Assembly (NCBI GenBank): GCA_012798485.1
Contig: JAAZND010000044.1
Coordinates: 1 to 6,752 of the forward strand
Direction of reading: 5' to 3'
Length of the DNA stretch: 6,752 nt
Source of the DNA: Candidatus Beckwithbacteria bacterium
Lineage (GTDB): Bacteria; Patescibacteriota; Microgenomatia; UBA1400; UBA1449
Made by a program: the position numbers and the translations under genes. The number at the start of each line of letters is the position of its first letter. The first letter of the stretch is position 1. The notes beneath the pieces were generated by a model that saw only the letters and a program-made list of their open reading frames with translations, was not told where the DNA came from and ran no database searches. This document shows, in pieces, positions 1 to 4,356 of the stretch.

Positions 1-1
1 T

Positions 2-67
2 AACAAGCGACTTGTTTGAGTGGCTGTTAGATCTAAACAGAAACAAGAAATAATCTTTTTCTGTTTA
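2..67. repeat. Cluster of short inverted repeats at the left edge
   Basis: Three overlapping inverted repeats are visible in a stretch with no open reading frame. AACAAG/CTTGTT (2-7 and 11-16) has a 3-nt loop. A near palindrome at 24-40 is centred on AGATCT. TAAACAGAAA/TTTCTGTTTA (34-43 and 58-67) is a perfect 10-bp stem with a 14-nt loop. The second and third share the segment 34-40, so they could form only alternatively. They might be transcript-end or regulatory structures of a gene lying beyond the window, but no G+C-rich stem followed by a T-run is present and I assign no function. Confidence 0.35.
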
Positions 68-96
68 TAGTTACTAATTGGTCTATTATGACAAGA

Positions 97-123
97 CATT
101 TAGCTATTTTAACATGCTAAATG
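97..123 (-). terminator. Possible weak terminator after the S51-like gene
   Basis: An 8-bp perfect inverted repeat, CATTTAGC (97-104) and GCTAAATG (116-123), with an 11-nt loop begins 5 bases past the stop codon of the leftward S51-like gene. It is A+T-rich and is followed on the minus strand by TCTTGTC rather than a clean T-run. It is therefore only a weak candidate for the end of the murT operon transcript. Confidence 0.25.
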
Positions 124-128
124 CTAGT

Positions 129-677
129 CTAGACCCTTAATATTATTTTTTTGGCAAATTTTTCTGTTTGATCTATTAATTTTTGGTTAACATATCGAGA
201 ATTGTTAGTGTGTGCGATTGTTATGATTTGCGATTGTAGATTTAGACCCTTATAAAAATTGACCTTATCAGCTCTAAACTTCCCAACATTCGCATCGTAA
301 TAATATGCAGAAAGTAAAAAAGCTCCCGCATTATCTCCGATGAGAATAGCATCAGATTTTAAACTTTCTAGTTTAAAATTGATATTATCTAAAGCTTTAT
401 GAAGTTTTACTGTATCTCCTCCTAAAATAAATAAAATATCAAAAATCGCCCAGTTAATTTTCGATAAGTTTGCAGAGTTAGTAATTGCTACTTTATTTCC
501 ATAAAGTTTTTTTAATTTTTTCATTATAATAATTATCAGGCTTAGCTAAAGTAATGAAGACCACTTTTTCCCTTGTTGTAAAACTTTATTGATTATCTTT
601 GCATAACGATAAATTACTGATTTTTCGATACTTAATGTGGCATATTTGTCATAACCTCCAGAATAAATAAATTTCAT
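129..677 (-). pseudogene. Peptidase S51 / class-I GATase-like protein, frameshifted twice
   Basis: Translation from the ATG at 677 gives an N-terminus MKFIYSGGYDKY, like the first beta-strand of S51 proteins, but the frame stops at a TAG (546-548) after 43 codons. Restoring one A in the A5 tract at 565-569, and removing one A from the A-tracts at 507-521, joins the pieces through a segment beginning VVFITLAKPDNYY. The result is one reading frame of about 182 residues. The body holds the family signature GGDT (rebuilt residues 86-89), a nucleophile-elbow motif GDNAGA (114-119) and a His in IAHTN (156). S51 peptidases have Ser in that elbow; here it is Asn (AAT, 330-332). The intact part alone would be a 131-residue ORF from 524. 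The start overlaps the murT stop as ATGA, so translation is probably coupled. In a typical murT-gatD operon this slot holds GatD, but GatD uses a Cys nucleophile that is absent here. A decayed gene, or a consensus-sequence error in homopolymers, are both possible. Family assignment is fairly firm; activity is doubtful. Confidence 0.7.
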
Positions 678-1978
678 ATTTTTTTTAGCATTTCTCTCAT
701 TTCCCACATAGCTGTATAAGTGGGAAGAAGATAAAGATATTTATCTTCCTGTTTAATTATTTTTTTTAAAGCCTCAAATTTATTATTCACTAATTCGTAT
801 TTATTTTGGTCTATATCAGCGTATTTTAGGCGAAGAACCATATCAAGGCATCTATCTCCTGTAATAATAATTTTTTTTGCTATCTTGTTTAATTTATTAA
901 AGTAGATATCCCAGAGCCAAGAAATATCTTTCCCATCAGCAATTTTGTCATTAATAGCAAGACAAAGAGTAATTTGTTTATTCAAATCTACTAAAGTATC
1001 CAAAGTCTGGTTAAAACCAGTAGGATTTTTCACTAGAAAAATTTGTATCTTTTTATTTTTAACCTCAAAAATCTCTTGCCTACCAAACGCTGGAACAAAG
1101 TTTTGGATAGCATTTTTAACTTTAAGTTTTAACTCTATACCGAGACTAAAGGCTGCCAAGATATTATAAAGGTTGTAGTTACCAAGAAGTTTAGTTTCTA
1201 TTTCACTAGATATATTTTTATATTCTATTTTAATAATATTATTTTTATTACTGATAATTTTATATTTTAAAATAGGTTTTTTAAATCCACAAGAACAATT
1301 ATATTGACCAAGATGAGAATAAATAATGTTTTGATAAGCTAATTGTTTTTGGCATTCTGGGCAAAAAATACTGTCCGCAAAATTTTCCAGTTTTTTATCT
1401 GTTTTAAAATCCAGACCAAAATAAATAAGCTGATGTTTTTTAAGGTTTTCCCCTAGAAAAGCTAAACTCGGGTCGTCAGCATTAAGAAAAATAGTGCTTG
1501 TGGGTATTTTTTGAAGAACTTGGAACCATTTTTTTAAAATTGTATCTATCTCCCCATAACGATCGAGCTGATCACGAAATAAATTAGTAATAATAATAAA
1601 ATTTGGCTCTAACTGTTCGGCTATTTGAATAAAAGCAGCTTCATCGGTTTCATATAAAACAGTTGAAGTCTCTTTTTTAAGATCTAGACCAGATGAAGCA
1701 ATACCTCTTAAAAGATTTGATCCGGAAGGATTGCTGATAAAATTGATTTGGTTATCTTCGAAAATTTTTCTTAAAATTTCTGTAGTAGTGGTTTTGCCGT
1801 TGGTTCCCGTAATAAGAATTCTATTTTTGATATTTTGGTGAGTGTTTTTGACAAAATCAGGATCAATTTTTAAAGCAATAAGCCCTGGAGCTGTTTCTCC
1901 CCTGCTCTTTTTAAGATTTTTAAGAAGAAATTGAATAACTTTTGCAGTAAGTTTAGCAAAGCCGGTTTTGATACCCAT
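674..1978 (-). CDS. murT: MurT-family Mur ligase (lipid II isoglutaminyl synthase subunit)
   Basis: In the known system MurT, with the glutaminase GatD, amidates the alpha-carboxyl of D-Glu in the lipid II stem peptide, using ATP and glutamine-derived ammonia in the cytoplasm. The 434 residues match the family from end to end. There is an N-terminal RGETAPG segment (26-32), the P-loop GTNGKTTT (58-65), NPSGSNLLRG (83-92), ETDEAAF (110-116) and NLFRDQLDRYGEID (132-145). A Cys4 zinc ribbon (C206, C209, C228, C230) characteristic of MurT follows. The C-terminal MurT domain (DUF1727) carries FGRQE (298-302), KNPTGFNQ (317-324), ADGKDISWLWD (347-357) and LPTYTAMWE (418-426). All key motifs are intact. 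The start ATG has no Shine-Dalgarno site and sits next to a small hairpin. The gene is transcribed from a consensus promoter at 2060-2087 through a structured leader, and its TGA overlaps the start of the S51-like gene. No gatD is seen nearby, so the ammonia source is unclear. Confidence 0.93.
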   Translation of the reverse strand: MGIKTGFAKLTAKVIQFLLKNLKKSRGETAPGLIALKIDPDFVKNTHQNIKNRILITGTNGKTTTTEILRKIFEDNQINFISNPSGSNLLRGIASSGLDLKKETSTVLYETDEAAFIQIAEQLEPNFIIITNLFRDQLDRYGEIDTILKKWFQVLQKIPTSTIFLNADDPSLAFLGENLKKHQLIYFGLDFKTDKKLENFADSIFCPECQKQLAYQNIIYSHLGQYNCSCGFKKPILKYKIISNKNNIIKIEYKNISSEIETKLLGNYNLYNILAAFSLGIELKLKVKNAIQNFVPAFGRQEIFEVKNKKIQIFLVKNPTGFNQTLDTLVDLNKQITLCLAINDKIADGKDISWLWDIYFNKLNKIAKKIIITGDRCLDMVLRLKYADIDQNKYELVNNKFEALKKIIKQEDKYLYLLPTYTAMWEMREMLKKI

Positions 1979-1995
1979 ATTGATACTTTATCAAA
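1966..1995 (-). promoter_or_regulatory. murT: Alternative hairpins over the murT start codon
   Basis: On the minus strand TTGATA (1989-1994) can pair with TATCAA (1980-1985) across a 3-nt loop, just upstream of the ATG. Alternatively TTTGATA (1989-1995) can pair with TATCAAA inside codons 2-4 (1967-1973), closing a loop that contains the start codon. The two pairings exclude each other. The inverted repeats are visible directly; a role in initiation is inference. Confidence 0.4.
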
Positions 1996-2003
1996 TTTTG
2001 GGT

Positions 2004-2034
2004 AAAAAAAAACCCTCCAGTAATGCCCGGTGAG
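2004..2034 (-). terminator. Terminator-like hairpin in the murT leader (attenuator candidate)
   Basis: Reading leftward, the 8-nt arm at 2034-2027 can pair with the arm at 2020-2013 around the loop GCATTA. The stem has one A-A mismatch and two G-U pairs, and a T9 tract (2012-2004) follows at once. This is the form of an intrinsic terminator. It lies between the strong promoter (2060-2087) and the murT start (1978), so it would interrupt the murT transcript after about 50 nt. The sequence ACCC just past the T-run (2003-2000) can pair with GGGT made of the end of the 3' arm plus one T (2015-2012), which would oppose the terminator stem. No riboswitch class was recognised. It could alternatively mark the end of a very short RNA. 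Confidence 0.5.
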
Positions 2035-2059
2035 ACAAAACCAAAGGATCTAAGTAGTT

Positions 2060-2087
2060 AGTATAAACTTTTTTGCAACTTTGTCAA
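2060..2087 (-). promoter_or_regulatory. Strong sigma70-type promoter upstream of murT
   Basis: On the minus strand a perfect -35 TTGACA (2087-2082) is separated by 16 bp from the -10 TATACT (2065-2060). Transcription would begin near 2053, giving murT a leader of about 75 nt. This is the best promoter in the window by match to consensus, and the only one placed far from its start codon. Confidence 0.75.
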
Positions 2088-2147
2088 GCTAGAATAAAAA
2101 CTATAAGGACTATTTATTTTAAATTAAAAACTTATTTATCAATCAAA

Positions 2148-2810
2148 TTACATTTTTTCTTTCATTTTATTTAATTCCTGTAAGAATTGATTAACACACT
2201 TTGCCCATGAACCATCTTTTTCAAGGGCAGGAGGAGTATAAATAGTCATAATTTCTTCCGTTGACTCAAGTCCTTTATTGAAATATTTTTCTCTTAAGCC
2301 TTGAGCTACAGTTTCATAACCTTCTTTCCAGGTAGTAAAGCAAAGTGTGCCTTCGCTATGAATTCCCCAGCCAAAAGGATTATGACACTCATAAATATTA
2401 TCGGTTTGATGAGGCATTTTTTTGCCTAAGTTTGATTCGCATTGAGCAATCGCTACCATAAAAAGTGGATCAATTTCATTACCGTATGCAGCATCAACTA
2501 AATCTTGATAGCTGGGAAGCATTGGAGATTTATTTGTTTTAAGATACTGATAAATTAATTGAGGAGTAATATCAGAAGTTTTAACATCAAATTCACTTTT
2601 AGTTTTTTCACCTAATATTTGAGGAATATCTGGCTGAGAGGAAAAACTTTTGTACGGCATTTGGGCAAAACTGATAATTTCTTCTTTATTAACAGTTTTA
2701 GTGGAATTGAGAGTCATAACCTTTTGGTTATCGCAATAAAAACCTAAGCAGAATATTAAAGTTCCAATAGTAATAGGAAACCAAAGAAAGGATAAAATAA
2801 ACTTTTTCAT
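2148..2810 (-). CDS. Membrane-anchored lysozyme/glucosaminidase-like protein
   Basis: The 220-residue product starts MKKF and continues with a hydrophobic segment (about residues 4-25), a signal peptide or membrane anchor. A polar linker of about 70 residues follows, then a lysozyme-like domain (about 99-215). IDPLFMVAIAQCESNLGK (113-130) has the usual helix with the probable catalytic Glu125 after a buried stretch. NPFGWG (144-149), FTTWKEGYETVAQGL (158-172), a Tyr-Pro region (191-194) and GSW (200-202) match the glucosaminidase/lysozyme-like proteins that cleave peptidoglycan outside the membrane. Four Cys in the domain (124, 142, 157, 205) could form disulfides. The ATG at 2810 is chosen because the in-frame TTG farther upstream (2849) is the first codon of a TTGACA -35 box. 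The gene lies 114 bp downstream of the tRNA cluster on the same strand, so read-through is possible. Substrate bond and role (growth or division) are not determined. Confidence 0.75.
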   Translation of the reverse strand: MKKFILSFLWFPITIGTLIFCLGFYCDNQKVMTLNSTKTVNKEEIISFAQMPYKSFSSQPDIPQILGEKTKSEFDVKTSDITPQLIYQYLKTNKSPMLPSYQDLVDAAYGNEIDPLFMVAIAQCESNLGKKMPHQTDNIYECHNPFGWGIHSEGTLCFTTWKEGYETVAQGLREKYFNKGLESTEEIMTIYTPPALEKDGSWAKCVNQFLQELNKMKEKM

Positions 2811-2816
2811 ATGTAG

Positions 2817-2849
2817 ATAATATTGAGTTTGTTTATATAACAATGTCAA
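2817..2849 (-). promoter_or_regulatory. Promoter of the lysozyme-like gene, start-codon proximal
   Basis: On the minus strand TTGACA (2849-2844) is followed after 18 bp by CAATAT (2825-2820). Alternatively, TTGTTA (2843-2838) is followed after 15 bp by TATTAT (2822-2817). Either way transcription would start within a few bases of the ATG at 2810, giving a leaderless or nearly leaderless mRNA. No Shine-Dalgarno site is present. Confidence 0.5.
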
Positions 2850-2868
2850 ATTTCAGAGTTAATGTCAA
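2842..2868. repeat. Direct repeat TTGACATT upstream of the lysozyme-like gene
   Basis: The octamer AATGTCAA on the plus strand occurs at 2842-2849 and again at 2861-2868, 19 bp apart, close to two helical turns. One copy contains the proposed -35 box. It may be a regulator site or a second -35 element. The repeat is certain; its function is not known. Confidence 0.35.
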
Positions 2869-2913
2869 GAGGAGGGGCTAGTTTATTAGAAAGAAAATTT
2901 GAATTTTGGAAAA

Positions 2914-2931
2914 TTGGAGCGGTTGGAGCGG
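2914..2931. repeat. Tandem 9-bp duplication at the 3' end of tRNA-Gly
   Basis: TTGGAGCGG is repeated head to tail (2914-2922 and 2923-2931). The right copy covers part of the acceptor stem, the discriminator base and the CCA of tRNA-Gly; the left copy lies just outside the gene. It may come from replication slippage or be a remnant of integration at the tRNA end. Confidence 0.6.
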
Positions 2932-2997
2932 GTAACGGGAGTCGAACCCGTCTATCTGCCTTGGCAAGGCAGTGTAATACCGATATACTATACCCGC
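2924..2997 (-). tRNA. tRNA-Gly (anticodon GCC), CCA encoded
   Basis: The acceptor stem GCGGGTA pairs with TACCCGC, and the anticodon arm CTGCC/GGCAG carries the loop TTGCCAA with anticodon GCC. The T-arm is ACGGG/CCCGT around TTCGACT. The discriminator base is T, followed by a genomic CCA (2926-2924). It reads GGC and GGT. It is the last gene of the leftward tRNA cluster. Confidence 0.95.
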
Positions 2998-3005
2998 ACT
3001 GAATA

Positions 3006-3048
3006 AATTAAAAATTTAAAATGAAAAAATTAGAAATAATTTTTAATT
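3006..3048. repeat. A+T-rich inverted repeat in the Phe-Gly tRNA spacer
   Basis: AATTAAAAATT (3006-3016) and AATTTTTAATT (3038-3048) form a perfect 11-bp inverted repeat with a 21-nt loop between tRNA-Phe and tRNA-Gly. It could fold in the polycistronic tRNA precursor and guide cleavage, but in such A+T-rich sequence it may be chance. Confidence 0.3.
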
Positions 3049-3052
3049 AATC

Positions 3053-3128
3053 TGGTGCCAAGCTGAGGACTCGAACCTCAATCTCATGTTTTTCAGACAT
3101 GCGCCGTGACCATCTTGGCTAGCTTGGC
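3053..3128 (-). tRNA. tRNA-Phe (anticodon GAA), CCA encoded
   Basis: The acceptor stem GCCAAGC/GCTTGGC is perfect. The anticodon arm CATGT/ACATG holds the loop CTGAAAA, giving anticodon GAA. The T-arm is TGAGG/CCTCA with TTCGAGT. The discriminator A is followed by an encoded CCA (3055-3053). Length with CCA is 76 nt. Confidence 0.95.
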
Positions 3129-3133
3129 AAAAC

Positions 3134-3165
3134 AAGTTTAAATTTTACCTTATAATTTTAAACTT
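3134..3165. repeat. A+T-rich inverted repeat in the Val-Phe tRNA spacer
   Basis: AAGTTTAAA (3134-3142) and TTTAAACTT (3157-3165) form a perfect 9-bp inverted repeat with a 14-nt loop. It is similar in position and style to the repeats in two other spacers of this cluster, although the sequence differs. Confidence 0.3.
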
Positions 3166-3192
3166 TTTACTCTCAGTTTTCAAACTAAAATG

Positions 3193-3266
3193 TGGGCTCA
3201 GAGGGGATCGAACCCCCGACCTCTCGGATGTAAACCGAGCGCTCTAACCAGCTGATCTATGAACCC
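3193..3266 (-). tRNA. tRNA-Val (anticodon UAC), no encoded CCA
   Basis: The acceptor stem GGGTTCA/TGAGCCC has one G-U pair. The anticodon arm CTCGG/CCGAG with loop TTTACAT gives anticodon UAC, reading GUA and probably other GUN codons. The T-loop is TTCGATC. After the discriminator A the genome reads CAT, so CCA must be added enzymatically. The D-stem GATC/GAGC contains an A-G mismatch, which is slightly unusual. Confidence 0.93.
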
Positions 3267-3290
3267 AACAGGATCATTTTAACATTAATG

Positions 3291-3372
3291 TGCCGAGGAC
3301 AGGAATCGAACCTGCAAGGATTTCTCCACATGATCCTTAGTCATGCGCGTCTACCAATTTCGCCACCTCGGC
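3291..3372 (-). tRNA. tRNA-Leu (anticodon AAG), no encoded CCA
   Basis: This is a class II tRNA of 82 nt with acceptor stem GCCGAGG/CCTCGGC and a long variable arm that folds as GGA/TCC. The D-arm and T-arm are the same as those of the neighbouring Leu tRNA. The anticodon arm CATGA/TCATG encloses the 7-nt loop CTAAGGA, which places AAG at positions 34-36. Bacterial leucine tRNAs for CUN usually have UAG or GAG here. An A34 would need deamination to inosine to read CUC and CUA, or would act unmodified. Discriminator A is followed by CAT, so CCA is not encoded. Confidence 0.9.
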
Positions 3373-3381
3373 ATGAAAATC

Positions 3382-3429
3382 AACAGATAATAATTTTACC
3401 TTAATTTAGTCAATTTTTCATTATCTGTT
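3382..3429. repeat. Inverted repeat in the Leu-Leu tRNA spacer
   Basis: AACAGATAAT (3382-3391) and ATTATCTGTT (3420-3429) form a perfect 10-bp inverted repeat with a 28-nt loop. The left arm overlaps the -10 box proposed for tRNA-Leu(AAG). It may be an RNA-processing stem, a regulator site or chance. Confidence 0.35.
3387..3413 (-). promoter_or_regulatory. Possible internal promoter before tRNA-Leu(AAG)
   Basis: On the minus strand TTGACT (3413-3408) and TATTAT (3392-3387) are separated by 15 bp, with the tRNA 5' end 14 bases downstream of the -10 box. The spacing is short, so this is a moderate candidate. It would give the last four tRNAs a second start. Confidence 0.4.
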
Positions 3430-3446
3430 TTTCTACTTATGCCTTG

Positions 3447-3528
3447 TGCCAGAGACAGGAATCGAACCTGCAAGGATTGCTCCACACGTACCTGAAACGT
3501 GCGCGTCTACCAATTTCGCCACTCTGGC
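3447..3528 (-). tRNA. tRNA-Leu (anticodon CAG), no encoded CCA
   Basis: This class II tRNA of 82 nt has acceptor stem GCCAGAG/CTCTGGC. The anticodon arm CACGT/ACGTG with loop TTCAGGT gives anticodon CAG, reading CUG. It differs from the adjacent Leu(AAG) almost only in the acceptor and anticodon arms, so the two are probably a local duplication. The sequence after the discriminator A is CAA, so CCA is not encoded. It is the first gene of the cluster, 8 bases from the inferred transcription start. Confidence 0.95.
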
Positions 3529-3542
3529 ATGTTTTCTCGATT

Positions 3543-3551
3543 ATTATAACA
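3543..3551 (-). promoter_or_regulatory. Extended -10 promoter of the tRNA cluster
   Basis: On the minus strand TGTTATAAT (3551-3543) is a perfect extended -10 element (TGnTATAAT). No convincing -35 is seen 16-18 bp upstream. Transcription would start near 3536, just ahead of tRNA-Leu(CAG) at 3528. Confidence 0.65.
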
Positions 3552-3590
3552 AAAATATTGGTTTTTAACTTAAGATTTAAATTTATCAAA

Positions 3591-3617
3591 TTGTAAACTT
3601 TATAGAGTAAATATGAT
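3591..3617 (+). promoter_or_regulatory. Promoter of the SDR gene, start-codon proximal
   Basis: TTGTAA (3591-3596) and TATGAT (3612-3617) are separated by 15 bp, and the ATG at 3629 lies 11 bases after the -10 box. Another -10 possibility is TATATT at 3620-3625. The mRNA would have at most a few bases of leader. There is no Shine-Dalgarno site. Confidence 0.45.
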
Positions 3618-3628
3618 AGTATATTGTT

Positions 3629-4309
3629 ATGAAACTTACAAATAAAATTGCAGTGGTCACCGGTGCTTCTAGTGGTCTTGGAAAAGCATTAGTTGAACTT
3701 TTAGTCAAAGAACAAGTTAAAGTTTTTGCCCTTGCTCGCAGTATTGAAAAGACAAAATTTCCTACTGCCGTTATTAAAATTCCTCTTAATATTCGTGATT
3801 TACAAAACATAGATCAAGCTTTTGATTTGATAGATCAAAAAACTAAAAAAATAGATATTTTGGTTAATTGCGCCGGTCGTGGTCTGGTTAAAAATTTTGA
3901 AGATATTACAAGAGAAGAAATTATGGATATTTTTGGCATTAATTTAAAAGGTAATATTTATATTGCTCAGGAAGTATACAAAAGAATGATTCTTAAAAAA
4001 TATGGTCATATTATCAATGTTATTTCTACTTCTGGATTAAAAGGAAGAGAAGCGGAGACAATTTATTGTGCCAGCAAATGGGGTTTGAGAGGTTTTACAG
4101 AAAGTTTAAAATTAGCGGCTCATGCTCATAATATTCGTGTTTCGGCGGTCTATCCTGGGGGCATGAAATCAGAAAATTTTTGGAAAATAGCACCGCAACA
4201 AGATATTAGTCAATATATGGATCCGATTTTAGTAGCTAAGGAAATTGTTAATCTTTTAAAATCCGACTATTCTATTCTTCCATCAGAGCTTGTAATTGAG
4301 AGAAATTAA
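3629..4309 (+). CDS. Short-chain dehydrogenase/reductase (SDR), classical type
   Basis: The product is a 226-residue NAD(P)-dependent oxidoreductase with one Rossmann fold. Visible signatures are the nucleotide-binding TGASSGLG (11-18), NCAG (80-83), the structural Asn105 in GINLKG, the catalytic Ser133, and Tyr146-x-x-x-Lys150 in YCASK. PGG at 176-178 follows beta-6. Arg37 after the second beta-strand (FALARS) favours NADP(H), which is inference from the family. The protein is a little shorter than the usual 240-250 residues, and its C-terminal substrate region is not diagnostic. The ATG is supported by a promoter only a few bases upstream; no Shine-Dalgarno is present. The gene is divergent from the tRNA cluster and 47 bp upstream of the MFS gene, which has its own promoter. 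Neither the substrate nor a pathway can be named. The fold and cofactor class are secure. Confidence 0.92.
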   Translation: MKLTNKIAVVTGASSGLGKALVELLVKEQVKVFALARSIEKTKFPTAVIKIPLNIRDLQNIDQAFDLIDQKTKKIDILVNCAGRGLVKNFEDITREEIMDIFGINLKGNIYIAQEVYKRMILKKYGHIINVISTSGLKGREAETIYCASKWGLRGFTESLKLAAHAHNIRVSAVYPGGMKSENFWKIAPQQDISQYMDPILVAKEIVNLLKSDYSILPSELVIERN

Positions 4310-4319
4310 ACACTTCTGC

Positions 4320-4348
4320 TTGTTCTTATTTTTTCTCCTTGCTATACT
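4320..4348 (+). promoter_or_regulatory. Promoter of the MFS gene giving a near-leaderless mRNA
   Basis: TTGTTC (4320-4325), a 17-bp spacer and TATACT (4343-4348) form a good sigma70-type promoter. The expected transcription start, about 4355, falls 0-3 bases before the ATG at 4357. This argues against the in-frame TTG at 4339, which lies upstream of the -10 box. Confidence 0.65.
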
Positions 4349-4356
4349 TTTTTTTG

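Noticed and set aside
129..524. The 131-codon frame starting at 524 as a complete small gene
   Set aside because: It begins inside a conserved fold and lacks the first beta-strands, which are present upstream in two other reading segments joined to the murT stop.
674..676. UGA read as an amino acid (alternative code)
   Set aside because: murT ends at this TGA exactly where the family ends, and no conserved protein here needs an internal TGA.
129..677. Calling the S51-like gene gatD
   Set aside because: No Cys nucleophile motif of GatD; the GGDT and GDNAGA motifs are those of the S51 family, and the length is too short.
945..1169. Rightward open frame inside murT
   Set aside because: It is the opposite-strand shadow of a well-supported gene, with no recognisable domain.
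2811..2849. TTG start for the lysozyme-like gene at 2849, adding 13 residues
   Set aside because: The TTG is the beginning of a TTGACA -35 box, the added residues are not signal-peptide-like, and the ATG at 2810 gives a typical MKK signal start.
2914..3528. CRISPR array suggested by regularly spaced similar blocks
   Set aside because: The similar blocks are tRNA genes; the two most alike are leucine tRNAs with full cloverleaf pairing.
3586..3810. Leftward frame over the start of the SDR gene
   Set aside because: It overlaps the SDR promoter and Rossmann motif on the other strand and resembles nothing known.
4339..4356. TTG start for the MFS gene at 4339
   Set aside because: It lies upstream of a well-spaced -10 box (4343-4348); the ATG at 4357 fits the predicted transcription start.
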